DNA of 64,000 nucleotides from Pseudoalteromonas espejiana DSM 9414 (GTDB lineage: Bacteria; Pseudomonadota; Gammaproteobacteria; Enterobacterales; Alteromonadaceae): NCBI RefSeq assembly GCF_002221525.1, contig NZ_CP011028.1, positions 2,801,001-2,865,000 of the forward strand. Direction: 5' to 3'. A program made the position numbers and the translations under genes. The notes below the pieces were generated by a model. It saw only the letters and a program-made list of their open reading frames with translations, made no database searches and had not been told where the DNA came from. Below, piece after piece: positions 1-10,556 of the stretch (positions within the stretch are counted from its first letter, which is position 1; each line of letters starts with the position of its first letter).

Positions 1-3000
1 CTGTGGCGATCACAGAGCCCACATCCAGCAAAGAAATATCTAAGCCAATAAGTGACCAATTACCATCGGCATCAGTTGTGGTGGTGTAGGTGGCACCAAT
101 ACCACCGCCAACCAGTTGCTCGGTAATGGTGATTTCACTGCCTGCTGGCAAGTCAGAGGTACCACTTAAGGTAACTAATAAACCAAGCTCAAAGGTCGGC
201 GTAAAGGCAAGCGCCGGTGGCGTTACATCCACTTCGCCCGTATCGCTGCCTATGCCGGTGTTGCCCGCCGCATCGGTGATACTGGCGCTAACACTGTAGT
301 TCCCTTCTGCTAAGTCTGTCGCTGGAGTGGCACTCCAGTTACCGTTGATATCGGTTTGCACATCAATGGTTTGAACTGCGTTGGCCGCATCCGTAAAGGT
401 AACGGTGAGGGTGCTGTTTGGTGCATCACTGGTGCCTGTCACCGTTGGGGTGCTGTCGTTAGTGAGTATTGGCGCATCCACACTCACACTGGGCGCGGTG
501 GTATCAATGTTACCGCTGGCGGTAATATCGTTGCTGTTGCCCGCTGCATCGCTAATAGTCGCTTCGATGCTGTAAGGGCCTTCGGCCAATGCGTTTGGCA
601 CTTCGACTGAGAAGTTGCCGCTGACATCCACGGTGGTGGTAAAGGTTTGCTCGACTCCTAAATCATCTGTAACAGTAAAGGTGATCACGGTGCCTTCTAC
701 CGCATCACTGGTGCCACTTAAGGTTGGGGTGACGTCGTTACTTGAACCTGGGCTGGTTAGCTCAAGCGTTGGGGCAATGGTGTCCACTTCCCCTGAGCCA
801 GTTGCTGTTGCTTCATTGCCAGCGGCATCGCTTACGCTTGCACTTACTGTATAACTACCTTCAGCAAGGGCTGTTGTAACAGGCACTGACCACGTGCCAC
901 TTGCGCCCACTGTGGCGGTAATGGTTTGCGCTGCACCGGCACTGTCTGTCACAACAATTGTGACTTCGCTGCCTTGTGGTGCATCGCTTGTGCCCGAGAT
1001 AGTCGGTGTTGTGTCATTCCCCACGCCGTTATCTGTAATAGCAAGGCTTGGTGCGGTTAAGTCAATCTCACCGGTTTCGCTCGCGCTGCCAATATTCCCT
1101 AGGCCATCGCCTACTTCGGCGGTGACCGTGTATTCGCCTTCAGCTAAATCACTCGGGGCATCAACACTCCATACACCACCCGTTACGGTCGTATCAACAG
1201 TCGTAATATTTCCTGCACTGTCTACAAACGTTAAGCTAATGGTGGTGCCATCGGCTGCATCGCTTGTCCCGTTAATGGTTGGCGTGGTGTCGTTGGTATC
1301 CACCAAGGCATTAATGCTAATACTTGGCGCAGTGGTATTCAGTGTCGCGGTTTCACTTAATGTGGTGGTGTTACCAGCGCTGTCGCTCACGCTTGCTTCA
1401 ATGGTGAGCTCACCATCGCTTAAAGCGTTCGGTACATCCGCTGACCAGCTGCCATCAGCTTGTACTGTGGCGGTGAAGGTTTCGGTTGTGGTGCCATCGC
1501 TGACGCTGATACTAATCACCGTGCCCGCTGGCGCATTGCTGCTTCCGCTGATTGTCGGGGTGCTGTCGTTGGTCGCGCCTACGGTATCAAGCACAAGTGT
1601 TGGTGCTAAGGTATCAAGGGTGCCCACTTGCACGGCGCCCCCGGTATTGCCTGCTGCATCGGTAATGCTGGCTTGCACACTGTAACTGCCGTCTGGTAAT
1701 TCAGGGCTGGTTGCTTGCCAGTTGCCGTCGGCATCGACGGTGGCGGTAATCGGTGTTTCATCGCCATTACTGTCGGTGATGACAATGTTTACAACGGTGC
1801 CTTCAGGCTCTGTTGAGGTACCACTAATAACTGGCGTACTGTCGTTGCCAAGGCCCAGTGCATCCACGCTCACAATCGGGGTGATGGTATCTACATTACC
1901 GCTGCTGTTTGCAGTGGTGTCATTGCCCGCGGCATCGGTAATACTGGCGCTCACAGTAAAGTCACCTTGTGCGAGCGCACTTGGCACTTCAATGTCCCAG
2001 TGGCCATCACTACCAACAGTCGTGGTAATGGTTTGCACGGCGCCGTCGCTGTCGGTGACGGTGAGTGTGACCGTGCCGCCAATTTCGTTACTGGTGCCTT
2101 GCAAGGTCGGTGTTAGGTCGTTTACATCGCCCACGGTTTGTATGGTTAATGTGGGTGCTTGCGTGTCTAACGTAATTGTATCTGTAACTGTTGTTGTATT
2201 ACCGGCTTCATCAGACACACTTACTTCTATGGTGTTATCACCTTCATTTAAATCTGTTTGTGGCGTTACTTCCCAGTTACCATTTGCATCTACTGTGGTG
2301 GTAAGTGTTTGTTCTAATCCATTTTCATCTGTAATAACAACCGTGATACTGGTACCAACGTCTGCATCACTAGTACCTGAAATAGTAGGCGTTGAGTCGT
2401 TGGTTATAGCTTCAAAGTCAACGGTTAAGCTAGGACCTGATGTATCTATGTTGCCGGTAGCCGTAGTTGAAGCGCTATTTCCTGCAGCATCAGACACTTC
2501 AGCTTCTACAGAGTAATCTCCCGAGGCCAGCTCTTGAGAAAGCTCAACACTCCAATTACCATCGACATCTGTTGTTGCGCTAAATGAGCGGACAACTCCT
2601 TGAGAGTCAGTAACCGTTAAACTTATAACTGTGCCTGAAACTACGCCTGTTGTGTTACCAGAAATAACCGGTGTTGTATCATTACTTGTTTCTAATTCAT
2701 TGACTTGTATGGTTGGAGGCGTAATATCAATTACAGCATCAAGCTCTGCATTTGCGCTTCCACCACCTAGATCTGTTACTGTTGCACTAATTAAAATGGT
2801 GCCCTCAGCCAAATCGGCAGGCGGAGTAACACTCCATAGCCCGTTTTCATCAACAGTTGTCGTTAAAGTGATTACTGCACCCGCAGAGTCAGTGATCTGA
2901 ACTTCAACCGATGAGCCGGCTTGTGCATTAAAAGTATCACCATTTATTTGAGGTGTTTGGTCGTTAGTTTCACCAATAACATCAATGGTTATAGTCAACG

Positions 3001-4258
3001 CGCTTGTATCAATTGTACCTGAAGCATTTGCAGTGCCTTCATTACCAGCGCTATCAATAATACTTGCATCTACAGAGTAGCTCCCTTCAGCTAAAGCCAC
3101 AGGCACTTCAACTGTCCAACTTCCATCTGCAATTACTTGTGCCGTAATAGTTTGAACAGCACCATTAGCATCAGTCACAGTTAAAGTAATAGTTGAACCA
3201 GCAGGCTCACCGCTAACCGTACCTGAAATAGTAGGTGTTGTATCACTCGTATCACCTAACGCGTTAATAGTTACTATTGGCGCCGTGGTATCAACTTCAC
3301 CGGTTGTAGTTGCTGTTGTTTCATTGCCCGCAGTATCGGTCACCGATACCTCAACCGTAAATTCGCCTTCACTTAATTCATTGGGTACATCCACACTAAA
3401 GGTGCCATCGGCTTGCACTTCAGTGGTGATGATTTGTGGGTTACCCGCTTCATCCGTAACTGTAATGGTAACAACGGTGCCTTCTGGTTCGCCCGTTGCG
3501 GTGCCTGAAACTGTCGGTGTGGTGTCGTTAGTATCGCCCACAGGGTCGATTATTACTGATGGTGCAGCCGTATCTACTTCGCCGGTTGTGGTTGCTGTGG
3601 TTTCATTTCCCGCGGTATCGGTAACCGATACCTCAACGGTGAATTCACCTTCACTTAATTCATTAGGCACATCCACGCTAAAGGTGCCATCGGCTTGCAC
3701 TTCAGTGGTGATAATTTGTGGGTTACCCGCTTCATCAGTCACGGTAATTGTAACAACGGTGCCCTCTGGCTCGCCCGTTGCGGTGCCTGAAATTGTAGGC
3801 GTGGTGTCGTTAATATCGCCTACAGGGTCTATTATTACTGATGGCGCAGCCGTATCTACTTCACCTGTTGTGGTTTCGGTGGTTTCATTGCCCGCAGTAT
3901 CGGTAACCGATACCTCAACCGTGAATTCGCCTTCGCTTAATTCGTTAGGTACATCCACACTAAAGGTGCCATCGGCTTGCACTTCGGTAGTGATTATTTG
4001 TGGGTTACCCGCTTCATCAGTAACTGTAATGGTAACAACGGTGCCTTCTGGCTCGCCCGTTGCGGTGCCTGAAATTGTGGGTGTGGTGTCGTTAGTATCG
4101 CCCACAGGGTTACCCGCTGCATCGGTGGCTGTGGCGATCACGGAGCCCACATCCAGTAATGAAATATCTAAGCCAATAAGAGACCAATTACCATCGGCAT
4201 CAGTTGTGGTGGTGTAGGTGGCACCAATGCCACCGCCAACCAGTTGCTCGGTAATGGT
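1..4258 (-). CDS. lapA: Giant LapA-like adhesin, Ig-repeat region, continues off the left edge
   Basis: This is an uninterrupted minus-strand reading frame with no start of its own and no stop before base 1. It is in the same frame as the adhesin N-terminus that starts at 10333. It encodes consecutive Ig-like modules of roughly 95 residues with recurring motifs such as NDTTPTISG, DGTWSV and VSDAAGN, typical of large RTX/Bap/LapA-type biofilm adhesins. Three modules at 3288-4110 are almost identical 94-residue units. Bases 1-2160 use GC-richer codons than 2165-3280, so the array is a mosaic. The C-terminal secretion signal expected for a type I substrate would lie left of the window. The stretch is separated from the N-terminal part by the out-of-frame block 4259-6139, so whether it is translated is uncertain. 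Confidence 0.75.
9..1668. repeat. Long direct repeat, source copy
   Basis: About 1.66 kb that recurs almost base for base in 4259-6139, in two overlapping pieces. Only scattered single-base differences are visible, for example around 354-390 against 4825-4861. It codes for several Ig-like modules on the minus strand. The near identity implies a recent duplication or gene conversion, or an assembly artefact. Confidence 0.9.
3288..4110. repeat. 282-bp tandem repeats (94-residue Ig-like units), distal array
   Basis: Three nearly identical units start at 3288, 3570 and 3852, exactly 282 bp apart. Each encodes one 94-residue Ig-like module on the minus strand with the same core (PTISGTATGEPEGTVVTITV). 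Units this similar can be gained or lost by recombination. Confidence 0.9.
4131..4258. repeat. Third, slightly diverged copy of the repeat end
   Basis: These 128 bases match bases 3-130 at an offset of 4128, with several mismatches near 4141-4180. On its left, at about 4108-4120, this piece switches in frame into the 94-residue repeat array (DAAGN followed directly by PVGDTNDTTP). That skips the rest of one Ig-like module, so it is a further chimeric join. Confidence 0.7.
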
Positions 4259-6139
4259 ATCACAGAGCCCACATCCAGCAAAGAAATATCTAAGCCAATA
4301 AGTGACCAATTACCATCGGCATCAGTTGTGGTGGTGTAGGTGGCACCAATGCCACCGCCAACCAGTTGCTCGGTAATGGTGATTTCACTGCCTGCTGGCA
4401 AGTCAGAGGTACCACTTAAGGTAACTAATAAACCAAGCTCAAAGGTCGGCGTAAAGGCAAGCGCCGGTGGCGTTACATCCACTTCGCCTGTATCACTGCC
4501 TGTCCCGGTGTTGCCCGCTGCATCGGTAATGCTGGCGCTAACACTGTAGTTCCCTTCTGCTAAGTCTGTCGCTGGAGTGGCACTCCAGTTACCGTTGATA
4601 TCGGTTTGCACATCAATGGTTTGAACTGCGTTGGCCGCATCCGTAAAGGTAACGGTGAGGGTAAGGTCGGTGTAAAGGCAAGCGCCGGTGGCGTTACATC
4701 CACTTCGCCCGTATCGCTGCCTATGCCGGTGTTGCCCGCCGCATCGGTGATACTGGCGCTAACACTGTAGTTCCCTTCTGCTAAGTCTGTCGCTGGGGTG
4801 GCACTCCAGTTACCGTTGATATCGGTTTGTACATCAATGGTTTGAACTGCATTGGCCGCATCCGTAAAGGTAACGGTGAGGGTGCTGTTTGGTGCATCAC
4901 TGGTGCCTGTCACCGTTGGGGTGCTGTCGTTAGTGAGTATTGGCGCATCCACACTCACACTGGGCGCGGTGGTATCAATGTTACCGCTGGCGGTAATATC
5001 GTTGCTGTTGCCCGCTGCATCGCTAATAGTCGCTTCGATGCTGTAAGGGCCTTCGGCCAATGCGTTTGGCACTTCGACTGAGAAGTTGCCGCTGACATCC
5101 ACGGTGGTGGTAAAGGTTTGCTCGACTCCTAAATCATCTGTAACAGTAAAGGTGATCACGGTGCCTTCTACCGCATCACTGGTGCCACTTAAGGTTGGGG
5201 TGACGTCGTTACTTGAACCTGGGCTGGTTAGCTCAAGCGTTGGGGCAATGGTGTCCACTTCCCCTGAGCCAGTTGCTGTTGCTTCATTGCCAGCGGCATC
5301 GCTTACGCTTGCACTTACTGTATAACTACCTTCAGCAAGGGCTGTTGTAACAGGCACTGACCACGTGCCACTTGCGCCCACTGTGGCGGTAATGGTTTGC
5401 GCTGCACCGGCACTGTCTGTCACAACAATTGTGACTTCGCTGCCTTGTGGTGCATCGCTTGTGCCCGAGATAGTCGGTGTTGTGTCATTCCCCACGCCGT
5501 TATCTGTAATAGCAAGGCTTGGTGCGGTTAAGTCAATCTCACCGGTTTCGCTCGCGCTGCCAATATTCCCTAGGCCATCGCCTACTTCGGCGGTGACCGT
5601 GTATTCGCCTTCAGCTAAATCACTCGGGGCATCAACACTCCATACACCACCCGTTACGGTCGTATCAACAGTCGTAATATTTCCTGCACTGTCTACAAAC
5701 GTTAAGCTAATGGTGGTGCCATCGGCTGCATCGCTTGTCCCGTTAATGGTTGGCGTGGTGTCGTTGGTATCCACCAAGGCATTAATGCTAATACTTGGCG
5801 CAGTGGTATTCAGTGTCGCGGTTTCACTTAATGTGGTGGTGTTACCAGCGCTGTCGCTCACGCTTGCTTCAATGGTGAGCTCACCATCGCTTAAAGCGTT
5901 CGGTACATCCGCTGACCAGCTGCCATCAGCTTGTACTGTGGCGGTGAAGGTTTCGGTTGTGGTGCCATCGCTGACGCTGATACTAATCACCGTGCCCGCT
6001 GGCGCATTGCTGCTTCCGCTGATTGTCGGGGTGCTGTCGTTGGTCGCGCCTACGGTATCAAGCACAAGTGTTGGTGCTAAGGTATCAAGGGTGCCCACTT
6101 GCACGGCGCCCCCGGTATTGCCTGCTGCATCGGTAATGC
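4259..6139 (-). pseudogene. Out-of-frame duplicated block inside the adhesin gene
   Basis: Two pieces of Ig-repeat coding sequence are joined here out of frame. Piece B (4663-6139) matches bases 192-1668 at a constant offset of 4471. Piece C (4259-4662) matches bases 9-412 at an offset of 4250. They repeat 221 bp of the same source. Reading from the adhesin start, the frame is lost at 6140/6139, changes again at 4663/4662 and again at 4259/4258, where it returns to the original frame. The block is 1881 bp, a multiple of three, so the two flanks are in phase although the block is not. B and C each read as good Ig-like modules in their own frame. An assembly error is at least as likely as a real rearrangement. 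Confidence 0.75.
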
Positions 6140-9100
6140 GGTGGTTTCATTACCCGCAGTATCGGTAACCGATACTTCAACGGTGAATTCACCTTCACTT
6201 AATTCATTCGGTACATCCACACTAAAGGTGCCATCAGCTTGCACTTCGGTAGTGATAATTTGCGGGTTACCCGCTTCATCAGTAACCGTAATAGTAACAA
6301 CGGTGCCCTCTGGCTCGCCCGTTGCGGTGCCTGAAATTGTGGGTGTGGTGTCGTTAGTATCGCCCACAGGGTCGATTATCACTGATGGCGCGGCCGTATC
6401 CACTTCACCGGTTGTGGTTGCTGTGGTTTCATTACCCGCAGTATCGGTAACCGATACTTCAACAGTAAATTCACCTTCACTTAATTCATTGGGTACATCC
6501 ACGCTAAAGGTGCCATCGGCTTGCACTTCGGTAGTGATGATTTGTGGATTACCCGCTTCATCAGTAACCGTAATAGTAACAACGGTGCCCTCTGGCTCAC
6601 CCGTTGCGGTGCCTGAAATTGTGGGTGTGGTGTCGTTAATATCGCCTACAGGGTCGATTATGACTGATGGCGCAGCCGTATCTACTTCACCGGTTGTGGT
6701 TTCGGTGGTTTCATTACCCGCAGTATCGGTAACCGATACTTCAACAGTAAATTCACCTTCACTTAATTCATTGGGTACATCCACGCTAAAGGTGCCGTCA
6801 GCTTGCACTTCGGTAGTGATGATTTGTGGGTTACCCGCTTCATCGGTGACTGTAATGGTAACAACGGTGCCTTCTGGCTCACCCGTTGCGGTGCCTGAAA
6901 TAGTAGGTGTTGTATCGTTAGTGTTGCCTACAGGATCAACAGTAACCGTTGGCGCGGCAGTATCAATAATGCCTGTAGTTGAAGCCGATGCTTCATTACC
7001 TGCTGAGTCAGTTGCCGTGGCTGTAATAGTAAACTCACCTTCAGCAATTGCATCCGTTGCGCCTACTTGCCAAGAGCCATCTTGTGCAACAACTGCAGTT
7101 AATGTTTGTGAATCGCCGTTTGAATCTGTCACTAATACGGTGATCAAACTTCCTGGCTCAACATCGCTTGTTGTGCCACTAAAGCTAGGGGTCGTGTCGT
7201 TAGAATCTGTAAATGGATTAACACTAATTGTTGGAGCCGTAAGGTCAATATTACCCGCTTGAGAATCTTGTGCAGTATTACCCGCGCTATCACTCACATT
7301 TGCTACAACAGTAAACTCACCTTCAGCCAGCGCTTGTGGCACATCAATATTCCATGTGCCATCGCCATTTATTGCAGTTACAAACTGTTGTTCAGCACCT
7401 GCACTATCGGTAACAATTACAGTCACTACACTGCCAGCAGATAACCCTTGGGTTGAACCTGAAATAGCAGGCGTTGTATCGTTGCTATCGCCTAAAGTAT
7501 CTATGGTAACGCTAGGCGGTGTTAAATCAACGGTGCCTGTAACAGTTGCAGTACTGCTATTACCTGCTTCATCACTCACACTTGCAGTTACTGTAAAATC
7601 GCCTTCACTAAGCTCGTTTACAATATCGGCACTATAGCTTCCATCAGCATTAGTCACTGCGGTAATTGTTTGTTGATTACCGTTACTATCGGTAATTACC
7701 AGTGTTACTTCTGTACCTTGTGGTACATCCACTACACTGCCAGTAACACTTGGTGTTGTGTCGTTTGTATCTTCAATAGGATTAATAGTAATTGCAGGAT
7801 CAGTTAAATCTATTTCGCCAACTTCGCTTGCAGAAGCCGTATTACCGGCCGCGTCAGTAACCGTTGCAACCACAGTAAACTGCCCTTCCACCAGCTCATC
7901 GGTTGCTTCTATTGACCAGGTTCCATCTGCATTAGTTGTTACTTGTACGGTTTCTGTTGCGCCATCGCTGCCTGTAAAGGTAACGGTAACTACCGCCCCG
8001 GCATCTACATCTTGTGTAGAACCGCTAATTGTTGGTGTGGTATCGTTTGTATCAATTATAAAGTTAATACTTACTGTTAAATCTACATTACCAACTGTAC
8101 TTGCTTGTGCTTCATTACCTGAGTCATCAATTACTGCAGCAACAACGGTAAAATCACCTTCTGGTAGCGGCTGCGTAACCTGCGCAGTCCACGAGCCATC
8201 GTCTTGAGTTACCGCTAATAAAGTAAATGTGCTGCCATCACTTGCTGTAATAGTTAATGTAATGGTGGCGCCTGCAGGTACGTTACCGGTATTACCACTT
8301 AAAAATGGCGTGGTATCGTTTGTATCTGCAATCGAGTTTATTTGAATTGAGATAGGCGCAAAGGTCACTTCACCACTTGTTTGTGCTGATGCTTCATTAC
8401 CCGCAGGGTCGCTAACCGTAGCTGTAACATTAAAGTCGCCACCAGGAATGGCACTGGGTGATTCAACACTCCATGTGCCATCGGCTTCAAGTGTTGTGGT
8501 CAATGTTTGTAGATTACCGTCACTGTCTGTTACTAAAACAGTGATTACTGAACCCTCTGGCGCACCATCAACACGCCCAACAAAAGTTGGAGTAGCATCG
8601 TTAGTATCAGCAATTGCTGTAACCGTGATTTCAGGGCTTGTTAGGTCAACTAAACCTTGTTCAATAGCTTGCGCTTGGTTACCCGCATTGTCAGTAACCG
8701 TTGCGTTTACATCAAACTCACCTTGCGCTAAAGGCGTCGATACACTGACAGACCAACTACCGTCATCGTTAGTTTGTGTTAAAAGCGTTTGGGTTTGACC
8801 ATTAACATCAGTAATAACTACGGTAATTACTGAGCCTGCTGGCATATCTTGTACTGAACCTGTAATTACAGGTGTTGTATCTTGCGTATCTGCAATGGCA
8901 TTAATTTCAACAATAGGTGCGGTTAAATCTATAATACCAGCATCACTTGCTAGTGCCTGATTTCCTACACTATCACTTACTTGCGCATCTACCGTAAAAT
9001 CGCCCTCAGGTAATGCAGTTCCAACATCCACCGACCAGCTTCCATCTTCAGCGGTAACAGCAGTTAACAGCTGTACATCTCCTACGCTATTAGTAACCGT

Positions 9101-10333
9101 TATTGTTACCTCTGTGCCTTGCGGTACGCCACTGGTTGTACCGGTTAAAGGAGGCGTTGCATTATTCGTCTCTCCTGCAACCGTTACACTAATTTCAGGC
9201 GCTGTTAGGTCAACACTTGCAATAGCTTGGTCTATCGCTTGGTTACCAGCGGCATCTACTGCTACAGCATTTACACTAAACTCGCCCTCTGCTAATGGCG
9301 ACGTGGTTGTAATGCTCCAATTGCCTTGTGCATCTACTTGCGTAACAACTGTTTGCTGAGTACCCGTACTATCTGTAAGCGTTACAGATACATTATCACC
9401 GGTATTTAAACCCGCAACAGAGCCTGTTACCGTAACCGTTTGCGATGCAGAGTCAGCAACTGGGTCAATATTAATAACAGGTGCTGTGGTATCAATTTCA
9501 ATAGAAATAGCATCGTTAAACGCATTACCATCAGGGTCTACTGCCTCAACAACAACATCAACTGGGCCATCAGCTATTGGGTTTGGTAGTGTGATTTCAA
9601 ATGTGCCATCGGGACCAATAACCGCAGTAACTACTTGCGAGTTACCATCTTCATCTGTCACCGTTATATTAACAGTTTCACCGATAAGGTTTTCACTAGT
9701 ACCGCTAATAGTAGGTTGAGATGAGTTAGTTATTCCTAATTCATTTAATGATATAGACGCAGTGCTATCATCAGGCACAATCCCATCTGAAGTGTCTCGT
9801 AAATTAAATGCCTCGGTTGAATTAGGGTCAAAGCTAGAATCAAACGCCACACTGTTAGGGTCAACACTTTCAGAAATACGAGTGAGCTGTACAAAAGAAT
9901 TACCACCGCCAGAACCCGCAGCACCACCGCCGCCGGCAGCCGTTGCTTCTAAGTTATCTAAAATGTCACCATCGCCCTCTAGGGCATCTAAAAAGTCGGT
10001 TACATCAGCATTTGCAGCTGTTTGACCTTCGTTATTATCACCTTGCTCTAAGCTCGCTATTGCTGCATCAAGGCTGTCATCAAATACAGTGGTTTCGCTG
10101 CTTTCTCGTGCTTCTTTAGCTATTAAATCTGGCGTAATTTTTACATTTTGATTAGCAGGGATTGAAAGTGTCTCGCCTTGCACATCAATCATTAACGATG
10201 AATTGTCGGCTGTTACTACTAAATCGCCAACAGAAATAGTATCGCCCACCTCAAGTGGTTTAATTGTGCCGTCTTCTAAAACAACACCTGCAGAACCTTT
10301 TAGGTCAATAACTAATAATTGATTAGATTCCAT
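6077..10333 (-). CDS. lapA: LapA-like biofilm adhesin, N-terminal part (truncated as sequenced)
   Basis: This is the start of a giant cell-surface adhesin exported by a type I system. ATG at 10333 is chosen because GAGGAAAG lies just upstream; an in-frame ATG 30 bases earlier has no such site. Residues 1-130 form a LapA-type retention module with no Sec signal (begins MESNQLLVIDLKGSAG). TAAG at residues 131-134, followed by a Gly-rich linker, matches the dialanine site cut by LapG proteases. About a dozen Ig-like repeats of roughly 95 residues follow from residue 200, the last ones nearly identical 94-residue units. The frame is correct for about 1398 residues, then crosses into the rearranged block and stops after some 20 aberrant residues. 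Such a product would lack the C-terminal secretion signal. It is divergent from the secretion operon at 10557. Confidence 0.85.
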   Translation of the reverse strand: MESNQLLVIDLKGSAGVVLEDGTIKPLEVGDTISVGDLVVTADNSSLMIDVQGETLSIPANQNVKITPDLIAKEARESSETTVFDDSLDAAIASLEQGDNNEGQTAANADVTDFLDALEGDGDILDNLEATAAGGGGAAGSGGGNSFVQLTRISESVDPNSVAFDSSFDPNSTEAFNLRDTSDGIVPDDSTASISLNELGITNSSQPTISGTSENLIGETVNITVTDEDGNSQVVTAVIGPDGTFEITLPNPIADGPVDVVVEAVDPDGNAFNDAISIEIDTTAPVINIDPVADSASQTVTVTGSVAGLNTGDNVSVTLTDSTGTQQTVVTQVDAQGNWSITTTSPLAEGEFSVNAVAVDAAGNQAIDQAIASVDLTAPEISVTVAGETNNATPPLTGTTSGVPQGTEVTITVTNSVGDVQLLTAVTAEDGSWSVDVGTALPEGDFTVDAQVSDSVGNQALASDAGIIDLTAPIVEINAIADTQDTTPVITGSVQDMPAGSVITVVITDVNGQTQTLLTQTNDDGSWSVSVSTPLAQGEFDVNATVTDNAGNQAQAIEQGLVDLTSPEITVTAIADTNDATPTFVGRVDGAPEGSVITVLVTDSDGNLQTLTTTLEADGTWSVESPSAIPGGDFNVTATVSDPAGNEASAQTSGEVTFAPISIQINSIADTNDTTPFLSGNTGNVPAGATITLTITASDGSTFTLLAVTQDDGSWTAQVTQPLPEGDFTVVAAVIDDSGNEAQASTVGNVDLTVSINFIIDTNDTTPTISGSTQDVDAGAVVTVTFTGSDGATETVQVTTNADGTWSIEATDELVEGQFTVVATVTDAAGNTASASEVGEIDLTDPAITINPIEDTNDTTPSVTGSVVDVPQGTEVTLVITDSNGNQQTITAVTNADGSYSADIVNELSEGDFTVTASVSDEAGNSSTATVTGTVDLTPPSVTIDTLGDSNDTTPAISGSTQGLSAGSVVTVIVTDSAGAEQQFVTAINGDGTWNIDVPQALAEGEFTVVANVSDSAGNTAQDSQAGNIDLTAPTISVNPFTDSNDTTPSFSGTTSDVEPGSLITVLVTDSNGDSQTLTAVVAQDGSWQVGATDAIAEGEFTITATATDSAGNEASASTTGIIDTAAPTVTVDPVGNTNDTTPTISGTATGEPEGTVVTITVTDEAGNPQIITTEVQADGTFSVDVPNELSEGEFTVEVSVTDTAGNETTETTTGEVDTAAPSVIIDPVGDINDTTPTISGTATGEPEGTVVTITVTDEAGNPQIITTEVQADGTFSVDVPNELSEGEFTVEVSVTDTAGNETTATTTGEVDTAAPSVIIDPVGDTNDTTPTISGTATGEPEGTVVTITVTDEAGNPQIITTEVQADGTFSVDVPNELSEGEFTVEVSVTDTAGNETTALPMQQAIPGAPCKWAPLIP
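6140..6959. repeat. 282-bp tandem repeats (94-residue Ig-like units), proximal array
   Basis: The same 282-bp unit as at 3288-4110, with boundaries at 6396, 6678 and 6960. The unit at 6140-6395 is cut short by the block boundary. The variants ETTATTTGEV and ETTETTTGEV alternate between units in both arrays, so the two arrays probably derive from one another. Confidence 0.9.
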
Positions 10334-10556
10334 TGTACTTTCCTCAAACATAAAAATTAACAAACTATTAATTTAAATGTAGAACAACAAAGCACATTAG
10401 ATACTGTACTCAGGTACAGTTTTTATAAAATCGCTAAAATAAAAAAGTGGTAGAAAAATTATTTTATGCTAGCCAAAACGATTATTTGCGAAAACGGGAT
10501 TTTTTGACTAAACCATATGTAGGTATTGATAGCCAAAGACACTCTAAGAGGAAGAA
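10334..10556. promoter_or_regulatory. Divergent promoter region, adhesin / secretion operon
   Basis: An AT-rich 223-bp gap between two divergently transcribed units, the adhesin (minus) and the TolC-OmpA gene (plus). It must hold both promoters. I cannot assign -35/-10 hexamers with confidence. A clear dyad lies at 10404-10419. Confidence 0.6.
10404..10419. promoter_or_regulatory. Perfect dyad CTGT-N8-ACAG, probable operator
   Basis: The sequence CTGTACTCAGGTACAG has perfect CTGTAC/GTACAG arms, which extend by one base on each side. It fits the LexA pattern CTG-N10-CAG. It equally fits the CTGTA-N6-TACAG core of a LuxR-type box. A LuxR-type regulator is encoded by the fourth gene of the divergent operon, so it is a natural candidate, but the binding protein is not established. 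Confidence 0.5.

Noticed and set aside
3288..6959. Regular repeats suggesting a CRISPR array
   Set aside because: The units are 282 bp, contiguous and in frame as protein modules, with no short repeat-spacer pattern and no cas genes.
1..10000. Many plus-strand open frames of up to about 390 codons opposite the adhesin
   Set aside because: They are Val/Ser/Thr-rich mirror images of the repeat codons, repeat with the same 282-bp period, lack ribosome sites and match no family. The minus strand carries the recognisable Ig-like modules.
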